Source of the DNA: Streptomyces sp. NBC_01571
Lineage (GTDB): Bacteria > Actinomycetota > Actinomycetes > Streptomycetales > Streptomycetaceae
Length of the DNA stretch: 64,000 nt
Assembly: GCF_026339875.1 (NCBI RefSeq)
Contig: NZ_JAPEPZ010000002.1
Coordinates: 124,001-188,000 of the forward strand
Reading direction: 5' to 3'
Shown: one piece after another, positions 41,328 to 49,210 of the stretch
Position numbering within the stretch: position 1 is the first letter of the stretch
Layout: each line of letters starts with the position of its first letter
The notes under the pieces: generated by a model
Seen by the model: the letters and a program-made list of their open reading frames with translations, nothing else
Told to the model about the DNA's origin: nothing
The model's database searches: none
Program-made: the position numbers and the translations under genes

Positions 41328-42281
41328 GTGGAACGCACCACGGCAGGATCACGAACGCGCGAGTCCTCGGCCTCCGCCGACCGCGCGAAACGGAGGTGGA
41401 CCCGGCAACTGGCCGCGATGACGGGCCTTCTGATGCTCTGTGTACTGCCCACCGGACCGGCGGACGCGGCGTCGGCCGGTGACGTGCGCTCGCGGGACCG
41501 TCCGCCCCTGTACGTGTCCGACTACGGCAACGACCGGGTGGTGAGGCTGCCCTCGGGCGGGAGCGGTCAGACCACCGTCCCGCTCGACGGCCTGGTGCGT
41601 CCGACCGGGCTGGCCTGGGACCGCACCGGCAACCTCTATGTCTCCGACACGGGTGACAACCGGGTGGTGAAGCTGCCTTTGAAGGGCGGTGAGCAGTCCA
41701 CCGTGCCCACCACCGACCTGTCGCGCCCGCTGGGGCTCGCCGCCGACGCGGTCGGCGACCTCTACATCGCGGACAGCTTCAACGACCGGGTGGTGAAGGT
41801 ACCCGCTGACGGCAGCGGCCAGACGACCGTCCCCACCACGGGTCTGCTGCACCCATGGGGGCTGGCGCTGGCGCCCGGCGGAGACCTGTACATCTCCGAC
41901 TTCGTCAACGACCGGATCGTCAGGGTGTCCGCGGACGGGAGCCGCCAGACCACCGTGCCCACCGTCGGCCTCTCCCAACCGACCGGGCTGGCGCTGAACG
42001 CCGCGGGTGACCTCTACATCTCCGACAGCGGCAACAACCGCGTGGTGAGGGTGTCCGCGGTCAGTGGCAGGCAGAGCACGGTTCCCGTCACCGGCCTGAG
42101 CGATCCGCTGGGGCTCGCGCTCGACTGCCACGGTGGCCTCTACGTGGCCGACGGTTTCAACAACCGGGTGGTCCGGGTCCGGGAGACGGGCGGCGGACAG
42201 GTCACGCTGCCGTCCACGGGCCTCAACACCCCGACCGGCCTCGCGTTCCCGCCGGGCGAACGTTGCCTGCCGCGGCACTAG
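41328..42281 (+). CDS. Secreted NHL-repeat beta-propeller protein
   Basis: The protein has 317 residues. After a basic N-terminus comes a signal segment (LAAMTGLLMLCVLPTGPADAA), then six ~41-residue repeats of the form LYVSDYGNDRVVRLP...QTTVPLDGLVRPTGLAW, each with an (I/V)-S/A-D--N-R-V strand. Six repeats make one propeller like the extracellular sensor domain of mycobacterial PknD. No kinase or anchor is fused, so it is a free secreted binding protein. The start is GTG. It is convergent with the amidase gene, separated by a hairpin. Confidence 0.87.
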   Translation: MERTTAGSRTRESSASADRAKRRWTRQLAAMTGLLMLCVLPTGPADAASAGDVRSRDRPPLYVSDYGNDRVVRLPSGGSGQTTVPLDGLVRPTGLAWDRTGNLYVSDTGDNRVVKLPLKGGEQSTVPTTDLSRPLGLAADAVGDLYIADSFNDRVVKVPADGSGQTTVPTTGLLHPWGLALAPGGDLYISDFVNDRIVRVSADGSRQTTVPTVGLSQPTGLALNAAGDLYISDSGNNRVVRVSAVSGRQSTVPVTGLSDPLGLALDCHGGLYVADGFNNRVVRVRETGGGQVTLPSTGLNTPTGLAFPPGERCLPRH

Positions 42282-42341
42282 CCACCGAACGGCCGGCGAA
42301 GCAAGAAGCCGGACCGTCGCGGTCGCCTGCCGACAGAGCAA

Positions 42342-42367
42342 GGAGCCGGACCCTGAGGGCCGGCTCC
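42342..42367. terminator. Bidirectional terminator hairpin
   Basis: GGAGCCGG and CCGGCTCC form an 8-bp stem around a 10-nt loop, between the convergent NHL and amidase genes. Confidence 0.7.
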
Positions 42368-42386
42368 CGCTCCGAGATCAGACCGC

Positions 42387-43565
42387 TCAGGTGCGGTACG
42401 CGTAGTACGCCGCGTTCGGGTACGACGCGATGATGCTCGCCACCGACCTGTTGTACGTGTTGGTGGAGTGGTACGACACGTACGGCACACCCTGCGCGCT
42501 GCGCGAGGTGACGATCATGCTGTGGTCCTTCTCGCCATCCTTGTTGAAGTCCATCTGCAGCACGTCACCGACGTCCAGCTGATAGACGTTGGCAAGGCTG
42601 GTGACCCGCTTGGACGACAGGGCGAACCACGAGAACTCGTTGACCCCGACGAACGAGTCCGACTGGATGTCGGCGTTGCCGAACCACTTGTGGAAGTCGT
42701 TCGTGTAGCCGGGAACGTGCTTCCAGCCGCCGGCCTTCAAGGACTGGCTGACGAAGTTGGTGCAGTCACCGCCGGCACCCTGACCGTTGAAGTCCGGGTA
42801 GTCCGGGTTGTACTTGTTCCAGTACTTCGCCGCGTACGCCGCCATGGCCTTGTAGTCGTAACCGGTGGCGGAGAAGTTCTTCGCCTTGGCCGGTGCCGGC
42901 AATGTGATGGCCGAGCGGGTCGCCTCCGGCGGAGCATCGTCGGCGGCGGTGGCCGGCTTGGCGACCTGCGGGCTGGCGACCTGGTTGACCGCGACGCCGT
43001 CATCGGTGTCACGGACGTTGGTCAGCTGCCAGTCGCCCTTGTGGTCCGCCTTGAACGTCAGCTCGTGGTGGGCCTGGAAGCCGGTGGTCTTCGGCTCGCC
43101 GCCCCTGACCTTCTTGTAGGTCAGGGTCGTGGTCTCGGTGACGGCGACCGTGGCGTGGCGGCCCTTCACCCGCGTACGGTCCAGCGACACGGTCGTGTTG
43201 GCCGAGCCGTACTTCTCGCCGAGCGACGCCAGACGGGACTTGCGGCCCCGCAGCTGCGACAGCGCCGCGTTCTCGTCACGCGACTGCGTGGAGGACAGCC
43301 GCACGTCACCGGAGAACCGGGACGCCTTTGACGTCTGCTTGCTCTTCCCGTTGTCGACCAGGGCGTCCGTACGGTCGGTGAAGACCGCGTCCGCCAGCCG
43401 CTGGAAGGTCGCCTTGGTCGACGCGTCGACCGTGGGGTCGTCGGCGACACTCGCCGCGCCCGCACTCCAGTTGGGCAGCAGAGCCGCGCCGGCGACGACC
43501 GAGGCGGCCGCCGCCGTGACTATGGTCGCCCGTCTCCGCTTACGGCTCAGTTTCCTTGTTTTCAA
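42387..43565 (-). CDS. Secreted amidase-domain (Amidase_6) protein
   Basis: The protein has 392 residues. TTG start behind GAGGGG; signal peptide RATIVTAAAASVVAGAALLPNWSAGA. The middle resembles a secreted adaptor region (residues 45-200). The C-terminal ~155 residues are the Amidase_6 domain: YDYKAMAAYAAKYWNKYNPDYPDFNGQGAGGDCTNFVSQSLKAGGW (a span) with the catalytic Cys in GGDCTNFVSQ, and DVLQMDFNKDGEKDHSMIVTSR with the His. This NlpC/P60-like fold cleaves peptide or cell-wall amide bonds outside the cell. Bacillus relatives are sporulation-linked. Confidence 0.87.
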   Translation of the reverse strand: MKTRKLSRKRRRATIVTAAAASVVAGAALLPNWSAGAASVADDPTVDASTKATFQRLADAVFTDRTDALVDNGKSKQTSKASRFSGDVRLSSTQSRDENAALSQLRGRKSRLASLGEKYGSANTTVSLDRTRVKGRHATVAVTETTTLTYKKVRGGEPKTTGFQAHHELTFKADHKGDWQLTNVRDTDDGVAVNQVASPQVAKPATAADDAPPEATRSAITLPAPAKAKNFSATGYDYKAMAAYAAKYWNKYNPDYPDFNGQGAGGDCTNFVSQSLKAGGWKHVPGYTNDFHKWFGNADIQSDSFVGVNEFSWFALSSKRVTSLANVYQLDVGDVLQMDFNKDGEKDHSMIVTSRSAQGVPYVSYHSTNTYNRSVASIIASYPNAAYYAYRT

Positions 43566-43838
43566 TGATGTTCCCCTCTACGCCGGTACTCTCTACCGGA
43601 ATCCGCATCCTCGCACGCCATATGTGCCTCCAGTGAGGGGGGTTACCGAAGGGACACCGGGCCGTGACGGTCGCCCACGGTGGACCCGGCACCCTCACGG
43701 AGATCGGGCGGAGAGTCCTTCGCCGGCCCCGGTCCGCGTTAGGCCCTACGAATGATTCGTGCCACCACAGGGTGAAAGAAGCCGATATCCGCCGCGCCGA
43801 CGGCAGCCTGCCGTGCGCGACCACTAACGTTGCGTTCT
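43566..43838. other. Divergent region between amidase and parA-like genes
   Basis: 273 bp without a gene. ACGAAT-G-ATTCGT (43748-43760) is a short perfect palindrome 79 bp upstream of the ParA-like start. TAACGT at 43825-43830 could be its -10 box, 8 nt before the GTG. Confidence 0.45.
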
Positions 43839-44474
43839 GTGACGCTGAGCTATGCCTTTGTGAATCTCAAGCCCGGAGTGGGAAAGACGACCAGCGCGGT
43901 CTGGTTGGCCCACGCACTGCACGAGCTGGGCGTCTCCCCGCTGCTGGTGGACAGTGACCCCGCCTCCTCCGCTCTGCGCTGGAGCGAACTGGCCGGAGGC
44001 TTCCCGTTCCCCGTGATCGCCTTTCCGGTCGGTGACGTCCACCGGCGCGTGAACGACTTCCTCGGCAACCGGCAGGCCGTGGTGTTCGACGCCCCCCAGC
44101 TCGAGGACCACGCCCACATCGCCCGCAGCATCATGAAGTACGCGAGCGACTGGATCGTCCCGCTGACCCCGGCGCCCATCGAGCTGGACCGCATGGCGCC
44201 CATCGGCGGCGAGATGCGGGACGTACAGTCGCTGCGCTCCCAGCCGGCCCGCGCCGCCGTCCTGCTGAACCGCACCAACCGCCCCGACGCCACGCGCACC
44301 GGTCCGGACGCCGACGCCCGCGAAGCTCTCACCGAACGGGGCTTCGACGTGCTGGCCACCCATATTCCTCGGCTCGACCTGTACTCCCAGTCCTTCGGCA
44401 GCGCGGTCGACGTCAAGGGCTCGGCCTACATGGACCTCGCGGACGAACTCATCAAACGTCAGGACAAGGCGTGA
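43839..44474 (+). CDS. ParA-family (Soj-like) ATPase, minimal form
   Basis: The protein has 211 residues from GTG 43839. Deviant Walker A NLKPGVGKTTSAVWLAHAL (KPGVGKTT instead of the usual KGGVGKTT), switch I region LLVDSDPASSALRWSE, and Walker B-like VVFDAPQLEDH. The protein lacks the N-terminal helix-turn-helix of type Ia ParA, so it resembles small type Ib ParA/delta proteins that move plasmid or chromosome cargo over the nucleoid. It overlaps a 74-residue gene by 4 nt and a heptad-repeat array follows, which suggests a complete partition cassette. Confidence 0.85.
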   Translation: MTLSYAFVNLKPGVGKTTSAVWLAHALHELGVSPLLVDSDPASSALRWSELAGGFPFPVIAFPVGDVHRRVNDFLGNRQAVVFDAPQLEDHAHIARSIMKYASDWIVPLTPAPIELDRMAPIGGEMRDVQSLRSQPARAAVLLNRTNRPDATRTGPDADAREALTERGFDVLATHIPRLDLYSQSFGSAVDVKGSAYMDLADELIKRQDKA

Positions 44475-44695
44475 ACCAACGCAAAGACACCTATCGGGCG
44501 GCGCTCCAGCGCGAACCCGACGCCTCCTCCCCCCGTCCACTGAAGGTCACTCAACTGGACGCCCGTTACATCCGGTTGACGATCGAGGTCGATCCCGCCG
44601 TGCCGCGCGAGCTGAACCGCTGGGTGGGCCCGCCCGTGTCCGCGCTCATGCGCGTCGGCGCCGCCGTCCTGCGCCCCCTGAGAAACAACCCGTAA
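44471..44695 (+). CDS. Small ribbon-helix-helix-like protein, candidate ParB/omega partner
   Basis: The protein has 74 residues. Its GTG overlaps the ParA stop (GTGA). After a disordered basic N-terminus comes a strand RYIRLTIEVD, then helix PAVPRELNRWVG and helix PVSALMRVGAAVLRPL, the strand-helix-helix order of RHH/CopG-like DNA-binding proteins. Size, gene order and fold prediction resemble the 71-residue omega protein encoded with ParA-like delta on pSM19035. This is an inference from short sequence; no named family is recognised. Confidence 0.6.
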   Translation: MNQRKDTYRAALQREPDASSPRPLKVTQLDARYIRLTIEVDPAVPRELNRWVGPPVSALMRVGAAVLRPLRNNP

Positions 44696-44704
44696 GCCGC
44701 GCAC

Positions 44705-44802
44705 CGCCTGCCACGTACCGCCCGCCGTCTGCCGCCCGTCGCCTGTCGTCTGTCGTCTGTCGTCTGTCGTCTGTCGTCTGTCGTCTGTCGTCTGTCGCAG
44801 GA
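44705..44802. repeat. Contiguous 7-bp (heptad) direct-repeat array, candidate centromere
   Basis: Seven perfect CGTCTGT units run without spacer from 44747 to 44795. In the same 7-bp register the sequence to the left decays gradually: CGCCTGT, CGCCCGT, CGTCTGC, CGCCCGC, CACGTAC, CGCCTGC back to 44705, nine nt after the small gene's stop. About 13-14 units are recognisable. The location next to a ParA/RHH-like pair makes it a candidate binding array. Confidence 0.9.
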
Positions 44803-44907
44803 TTCGGAGCACGCGGCGTGCGGTCCGGCATGGCTGACCGGATCGTTCCGGTACCGGCCCGGATCGGGTCTACGGTTCGGGCGTCGTTCCAGGTCACTAT
44901 CAGCGTC

Positions 44908-45459
44908 ATGAGCAGAGCGCTGATCGTCGTCGATGTCCAGGAGTCCTTCCGGGCTCGCCCGCTGTGGAAGCAGATCGCCCATCCGGGGATCGCCGAACCG
45001 GTCAACCGGCTGGTCGCCCTCGCCCGCGCCAACGGAGACCTCGTCGTCTGGGTCCTGCACTCCGAGCCGGGCAGCGGCGACGTGTTCGACCCCGCCCAGG
45101 GGCATGTCCGTCTGTTGGAGGAACTGGGTCGTCCGGAGCCGGGCGAGCCGGTCCTGTACAAGACCTCCCACAACGCCTTCACCACCACCAACCTGCAGCA
45201 ACTGCTGACCGAGGCGGGGGTGCGCGAACTGGTGGTCTGCGGAATCCGCACCGAGCAGTGCGTGGAGACCACGACCAGGGTCGGCAGCGACCTCGGCTAC
45301 CGCATGGTCTTCGTCACCGACGCCACCACCACCAACCCCATCGGCGATCTCAGCGCCGAGGCGATCATCGAACGCACCGAGGCGGTGCTGCGCGACCGGT
45401 TCGCCCGGATCGCGACGGTGGCCGAACTGGAGTCGGAAATGGCACCCTCGACAACGTGA
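44908..45459 (+). CDS. Isochorismatase-family cysteine hydrolase
   Basis: The protein has 183 residues. Catalytic Asp in LIVVDVQESFRARPLW, Lys in VLYKTSHNAFTTTNLQQLL, and Cys in VVCGIRTEQCVETTTRVGSDLGYR; the family cis-peptide region is intact. Such enzymes hydrolyse amide or vinyl-ether bonds of small metabolites (nicotinamide, N-carbamoyl or maleamate compounds). It overlaps the GATase1-AraC regulator by 4 nt, which is probably its controller. The start at 44908 begins the domain; CACTAT lies about 7 nt upstream. Confidence 0.9.
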   Translation: MSRALIVVDVQESFRARPLWKQIAHPGIAEPVNRLVALARANGDLVVWVLHSEPGSGDVFDPAQGHVRLLEELGRPEPGEPVLYKTSHNAFTTTNLQQLLTEAGVRELVVCGIRTEQCVETTTRVGSDLGYRMVFVTDATTTNPIGDLSAEAIIERTEAVLRDRFARIATVAELESEMAPSTT

Positions 45460-46415
45460 GCCTCGTCGTCTTCGTCCTGCTGCCCGGAGTCCACCTCCTC
45501 GACCTGGCCGGACCGGCGCAGGCCTTCAGTACCGCAGCGGACTTCGGGCAGCCCTACCGCATCGAGTACGTCGCCGAGCGTGAGCAGGTGCTCAGCGCTC
45601 AGGGTCTGCCCCTGATCGCGCGGACCCGGTGGCCGGAGCTGAGCGACGACGACCTGATCGTGGTGCCGGGCTGGCGGACGCGAACCTTGGGCGGCGGCCC
45701 GGCGCTGAGCCAGGCAGGATCGGAACGGCTGCGCGACCATCATGCCGCCGGGGGCACCGTCGCCAGCGTGTGCGCCGGGGCGGAGGCGCTGGGCCGGGCC
45801 GGACTGCTCGACGGGCGCAGGTGCACCACGCACCACGACCACCAGGACGAACTGGCCGCCCGTCATCCCCGCGCCCTCGTGGTGCGGGACGTGCTGTTCA
45901 CGACCGACGAGCGGGTGGTGACCTCGGCGGGCATCGCCAGCGGTATCGACCTCGCGCTGCACCTGCTGGCCGTCCGCCACGGCCCGGCACTCGCGGCCCA
46001 GGTGGCCAGGGACATGGTCGTGTACGCCCGTCGCAACGGCCACGAGCCCCAGGCCAGTGCCATGCTGCGGCACCGGTCCCACCTGGACGACGCCGTCCAC
46101 CGCGTCCAGGACCTCATCGACGCGCGATTCAGCGAACCGCTCCCGCTGGCGCACCTTGCCGCGGGCGCGGGTGTCAGCGAGCGCACCCTGACCCGGCTGT
46201 TCCACCGTGCCACCGGCGGTCTGACCCCGCTGCGCTACCAGCAGACGCTGCGGGTCGAACGCGCCGAGCACCTGATCGACCATGGCTCCACGGTGGAGTC
46301 GGCGGCCCGGCAGGTGGGCTTCGAGGACGCCCGAATGCTGCGCCGCCTCCGCACCCGGCCACCGCACGCGACCGCCGGCGAGCCGTCCCGGCGTCACGTG
46401 CGCCCCGACGGCTGA
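45456..46415 (+). CDS. GlxA-type regulator: GATase1-like domain fused to AraC helix-turn-helix
   Basis: The protein has 319 residues from a GTG overlapping the isochorismatase stop. Residues 1-170 are a DJ-1/PfpI-like domain (VFVLLPGVHLLDLAGPAQAF, nucleophile elbow VASVCAGAEALGRAGLLDGR). The C-terminal AraC domain has DLIDARFSEPLPLAHLAAGAGVSERTLTRLFHRATG (a span) and AARQVGFEDARMLRR. This is the GlxA/FtrA architecture. Co-translation suggests it activates the isochorismatase gene. Confidence 0.9.
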   Translation: MSLVVFVLLPGVHLLDLAGPAQAFSTAADFGQPYRIEYVAEREQVLSAQGLPLIARTRWPELSDDDLIVVPGWRTRTLGGGPALSQAGSERLRDHHAAGGTVASVCAGAEALGRAGLLDGRRCTTHHDHQDELAARHPRALVVRDVLFTTDERVVTSAGIASGIDLALHLLAVRHGPALAAQVARDMVVYARRNGHEPQASAMLRHRSHLDDAVHRVQDLIDARFSEPLPLAHLAAGAGVSERTLTRLFHRATGGLTPLRYQQTLRVERAEHLIDHGSTVESAARQVGFEDARMLRRLRTRPPHATAGEPSRRHVRPDG

Positions 46416-46485
46416 CGAGCGAGGACCGGCCCACCGGTCGCGGGCGGTCGGCGACACGCTTCGGACGACCGGCGCGCGAGTTCGC

Positions 46486-47520
46486 TCACGTCTGCCGCAG
46501 CGGCTGGTAGGCCTCGGCCGCGACGCCGAACGTCCAGGCCACGCCCTCACGGGCCGTGCGCGTCGCCGGTGGCACGCGCAGCCAGTACGTGCGGCTCGTG
46601 CCGTCCGGCTCGGGAGTGGAGTTGACGACCTCCACCATCACCACGTCCTCGTCCCCGAGCAGTTCGAGCCGCCACAGGATCCCGGTCTCGTCCCGGTGCA
46701 CGGGAACCGCCCCCGACTCGGCGAGATACCGGTCGTAGCCGTAGAACTCCAGCATCACACGGCGGAGTTCGGCGTTCTCCTCGTCACGGATGCGCTTCGG
46801 GTCGAGCGAAGCCAGCTCGTCGAGGAAGTCCCCCGGAACAGGCATGCCACGCCAGGCGTACAGCTCGAATCCGTCCTCGTATCCGAGCGCCGGGCCGTCA
46901 GCGCGGTCCAGACGGCCCGCCTCATCGCGGTGCAGCTCCGTGGGCCGCTCACACATGACCGCCACCCGCTCGTAGGGCCACCACCAGCCGGCCGCGCGGG
47001 CCACCATCGCCGGACCGCCCAGCGGGCCCGATCGATCCGTGTCGAACGCGGACAGCCAGGCCGCGTCGTGCTGCCCGAGAGCGGCGTCGAGCAGCAGGAG
47101 CCGGACCCGGGTCTCCTCCTCCCTGCCTGTGGCCGACTGCTCGACGACTCCCGCACGGATCCGGTCGACCAGGATGCGGGTCGACTCCCACAGGCCGGAC
47201 CCCGTCGCATGCCAGTGGCCACTCCATCCCTGGGGCCCCAACCGCCGGTGCAGTCGCTCCCGTTCGGCTGCCCACGGCCCGCTCAGTACGGCGTGGCGCA
47301 CGCTCGCGCCGGTCTCGTCCCCCGTCAGCGTCACCCCGGCCGGACCCGGCGCGCCCATGAGCATCTGAACCGCCTCGCGGGGAGAGCGCACCCACACCAC
47401 GCGCCCGGGTTCCGTCAGACCCGCGCTCCGGTAGGCGAGCCGGACCCCCTCCTCGGCCGCGGCTCGATCCGCGGCCCCCGTGGCCGCCGCCACCGCACGC
47501 CAACTACCCATGTCCGTCAT
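46486..47520 (-). CDS. DUF6745-family protein
   Basis: The protein has 344 residues, soluble. Recognisable stretches: RLAYRSAGLTEPGRVVWVRSPREAVQ, ARAAGWWWPYERVAVMCERPTELHRDEAGRLDRADGPAL (spans), AWRGMPVPGDFLDEL and ENAELRRVMLEFYGYDRYLAESGAVPVHRDETG. This pattern is DUF6745, a domain of unknown function common in Streptomyces, where the C-terminal part interprets cis-encoded HRDE-type strands. It lies just upstream (in transcription, downstream) of the 108-residue gene at 47692; the two are co-directional with a 171-nt gap and diverge from the STM4015 operon. Confidence 0.8.
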   Translation of the reverse strand: MTDMGSWRAVAAATGAADRAAAEEGVRLAYRSAGLTEPGRVVWVRSPREAVQMLMGAPGPAGVTLTGDETGASVRHAVLSGPWAAERERLHRRLGPQGWSGHWHATGSGLWESTRILVDRIRAGVVEQSATGREEETRVRLLLLDAALGQHDAAWLSAFDTDRSGPLGGPAMVARAAGWWWPYERVAVMCERPTELHRDEAGRLDRADGPALGYEDGFELYAWRGMPVPGDFLDELASLDPKRIRDEENAELRRVMLEFYGYDRYLAESGAVPVHRDETGILWRLELLGDEDVVMVEVVNSTPEPDGTSRTYWLRVPPATRTAREGVAWTFGVAAEAYQPLRQT

Positions 47521-47691
47521 GTTGGTTCTCTTCCCACGTCCTTCGGTACGGGTGTGGAAGCGTCACGCTCCGCCCGCCCGGCCCGTCCTTGTCGCCGTGC
47601 CCGTCACGTCACACCACCGAGAGGTGACACCGCGACGAGCACCCGCGGATGTACGTCACTGCCCTGCGAGCGTGCTCGCGCCCCCCTGGGT

Positions 47692-48018
47692 TCAGTCGGC
47701 GACGATCCGCACCGCACCCGGCACGTACTCCCGCTGCCGGACGACCCGGTACCAACCCTTCGGGAGGGATATCGCCGCGTGCTCCTCGTGGACGACACGC
47801 GCCCCGTCCGGAACGTGCAGCAGCATGGGCCCGAACACACCGGCCTCCCTGATCAGCCGCCCGGGGCCCACCACCGCATGTGCGTGGCCGGTGACCTCAC
47901 CCAGCGCGAGGACGAGCCGGCCCCGGCCGTCACGCGGCTCGGACGGCGCGTCGACCGCTCCGGCGGGCACCGCCTCCGGTGCCAACGACACCATGAGGAC
48001 ATCTCCTTGGCGGTACAT
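47692..48018 (-). CDS. 108-residue conserved companion of DUF6745
   Basis: The protein begins MYRQGDVLMVSLAPEAVPAG and ends ISLPKGWYRVVRQREYVPGA plus six residues. A central VLALGEVTGHAHAVVGPG and VHEEHAAISLP give three clustered histidines (HAHA, HEEH) that could bind a metal. All-beta composition; no named family is recognised, though similar proteins seem to accompany DUF6745 in Streptomyces (memory, unchecked). The start is the ATG at 48016-48018. It diverges from STM4015 across 190 bp. Confidence 0.7.
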   Translation of the reverse strand: MYRQGDVLMVSLAPEAVPAGAVDAPSEPRDGRGRLVLALGEVTGHAHAVVGPGRLIREAGVFGPMLLHVPDGARVVHEEHAAISLPKGWYRVVRQREYVPGAVRIVAD

Positions 48019-48208
48019 GCGTCTCCCTCCGTCGAGGCACCACGTGTGCCGTGCGAGAACCGTAGAGGCGGGCACTGACACTCCCCCGCCGCGCGGGGTT
48101 GTCAGTGGGGCTTGGTAGAACTCCGGTACCTGGGAATGCGGTCTGCGCGCACCAGGCACCATCACGACCGTCGTACCACCGACCAGATGCACGAAGGAGC
48201 GGGCGCGC

Positions 48209-49177
48209 ATGACCATCGGAAGCCACCTGCAGGAGTTTCACGGACTGCCCGCGTTCACTTTCCCGGACGCGGCCGACAAACCCCTTCGGGCCTCCGCCCT
48301 CCCGTCCCCGGAATCCGTCGCCTGGCGGGTGGCCGTGGACTCCTACGACAGCCAGGAGTCGTGGCCGGAGGCCTTCGCCCGGTTCCTCGAAGCCGTCGAC
48401 ACCACGCGTGTGCGGGCCCTGGTCGTGGGCGCCTGGAGCGACGCGTACGACAACGCTCCGACGGAGGTGATCGAGGCTCTCGTGGCGGCCCGCGACCGGC
48501 TTCCCGAGCTGCGCGCGATATTCCTCGCGGACATCGTGATGGAGGAGTGCGAGATCTCCTGGATCGTCCAGGGCGACGTCTCTCCCGTGCTGGAGGCCTA
48601 TCCCAACCTGGAGGAGTTCGGCGTCCGCGGTGGCAACCAGCTGGTCTTCCCCGCCGTCCGCCACGAGCGGCTGCGCAGGCTGACGGTGGAGACCGGCGGT
48701 ATGCCCGCCGAGGCCGTACGGGGAGTCGCCGGCAGCGATCTGCCGGCGTTGGTCCATCTCGACCTGTGGCTGGGCACATCCGAGTACGGCGGCGACAGCG
48801 AGGTGAGCGACCTGGAGCCGTTCTTCGCGGGGAGCCGCCTGCCCGCCCTCACACACCTCGCCCTGCGCAACAGCGAGATCCAGGACGTCATCTGCTCCTC
48901 GCTGGCCTCGGCGCCCGTGGTGGCTCGTCTCGAGGCTCTCGACGTCTCCATGGGGGTCCTCACGGACGACGGCGCGACGGCGCTGCTCTCGGGCCAGCCG
49001 CTGACCCATCTGAAGTCACTCGACCTCCACCACAACTACCTGAGCGCGGCGGTCCGTTCGCGACTGCAGGAGACGCTGGAACCGCACGGCGTGGAGGTCC
49101 GCGCCGATCAGGACGACGCCGACTCCGACGAGGAGGAGGACGGAACCGTCTGGCGCTTCGTGGCGGTGGGCGAGTAG
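48209..49177 (+). CDS. STM4015-family leucine-rich-repeat protein
   Basis: The protein has 322 residues, first in a five-gene operon. The C-terminal two thirds are leucine-rich repeats (LPALVHLDLWLG, LPALTHLALRNSEIQDVICSSL, VVARLEALDVSMGVLTDDGATALLS, LTHLKSLDLHHNYLS) and an acidic tail DDADSDEEEDG. The N-terminal part (FHGLPAFTF, SVAWRVAVDSYDSQESWPEAFARFLE) is characteristic of STM4015 proteins. LRRs suggest a binding partner or substrate carrier. GAAGGAG precedes the ATG. Confidence 0.85.
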   Translation: MTIGSHLQEFHGLPAFTFPDAADKPLRASALPSPESVAWRVAVDSYDSQESWPEAFARFLEAVDTTRVRALVVGAWSDAYDNAPTEVIEALVAARDRLPELRAIFLADIVMEECEISWIVQGDVSPVLEAYPNLEEFGVRGGNQLVFPAVRHERLRRLTVETGGMPAEAVRGVAGSDLPALVHLDLWLGTSEYGGDSEVSDLEPFFAGSRLPALTHLALRNSEIQDVICSSLASAPVVARLEALDVSMGVLTDDGATALLSGQPLTHLKSLDLHHNYLSAAVRSRLQETLEPHGVEVRADQDDADSDEEEDGTVWRFVAVGE

Positions 49178-49210
49178 CGCGGCGGTACCGGGCGGACGGA
49201 GGACGGAAGG

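Noticed and set aside
43748..43760. ACGAAT-G-ATTCGT palindrome
   Set aside because: Only 6-bp arms; kept as a note in the intergenic entry and not claimed as an operator.
44705..44802. Heptad array as a CRISPR
   Set aside because: Units are 7 bp and contiguous with no spacers, and no cas genes are present; it fits a simple tandem or centromere-like array.
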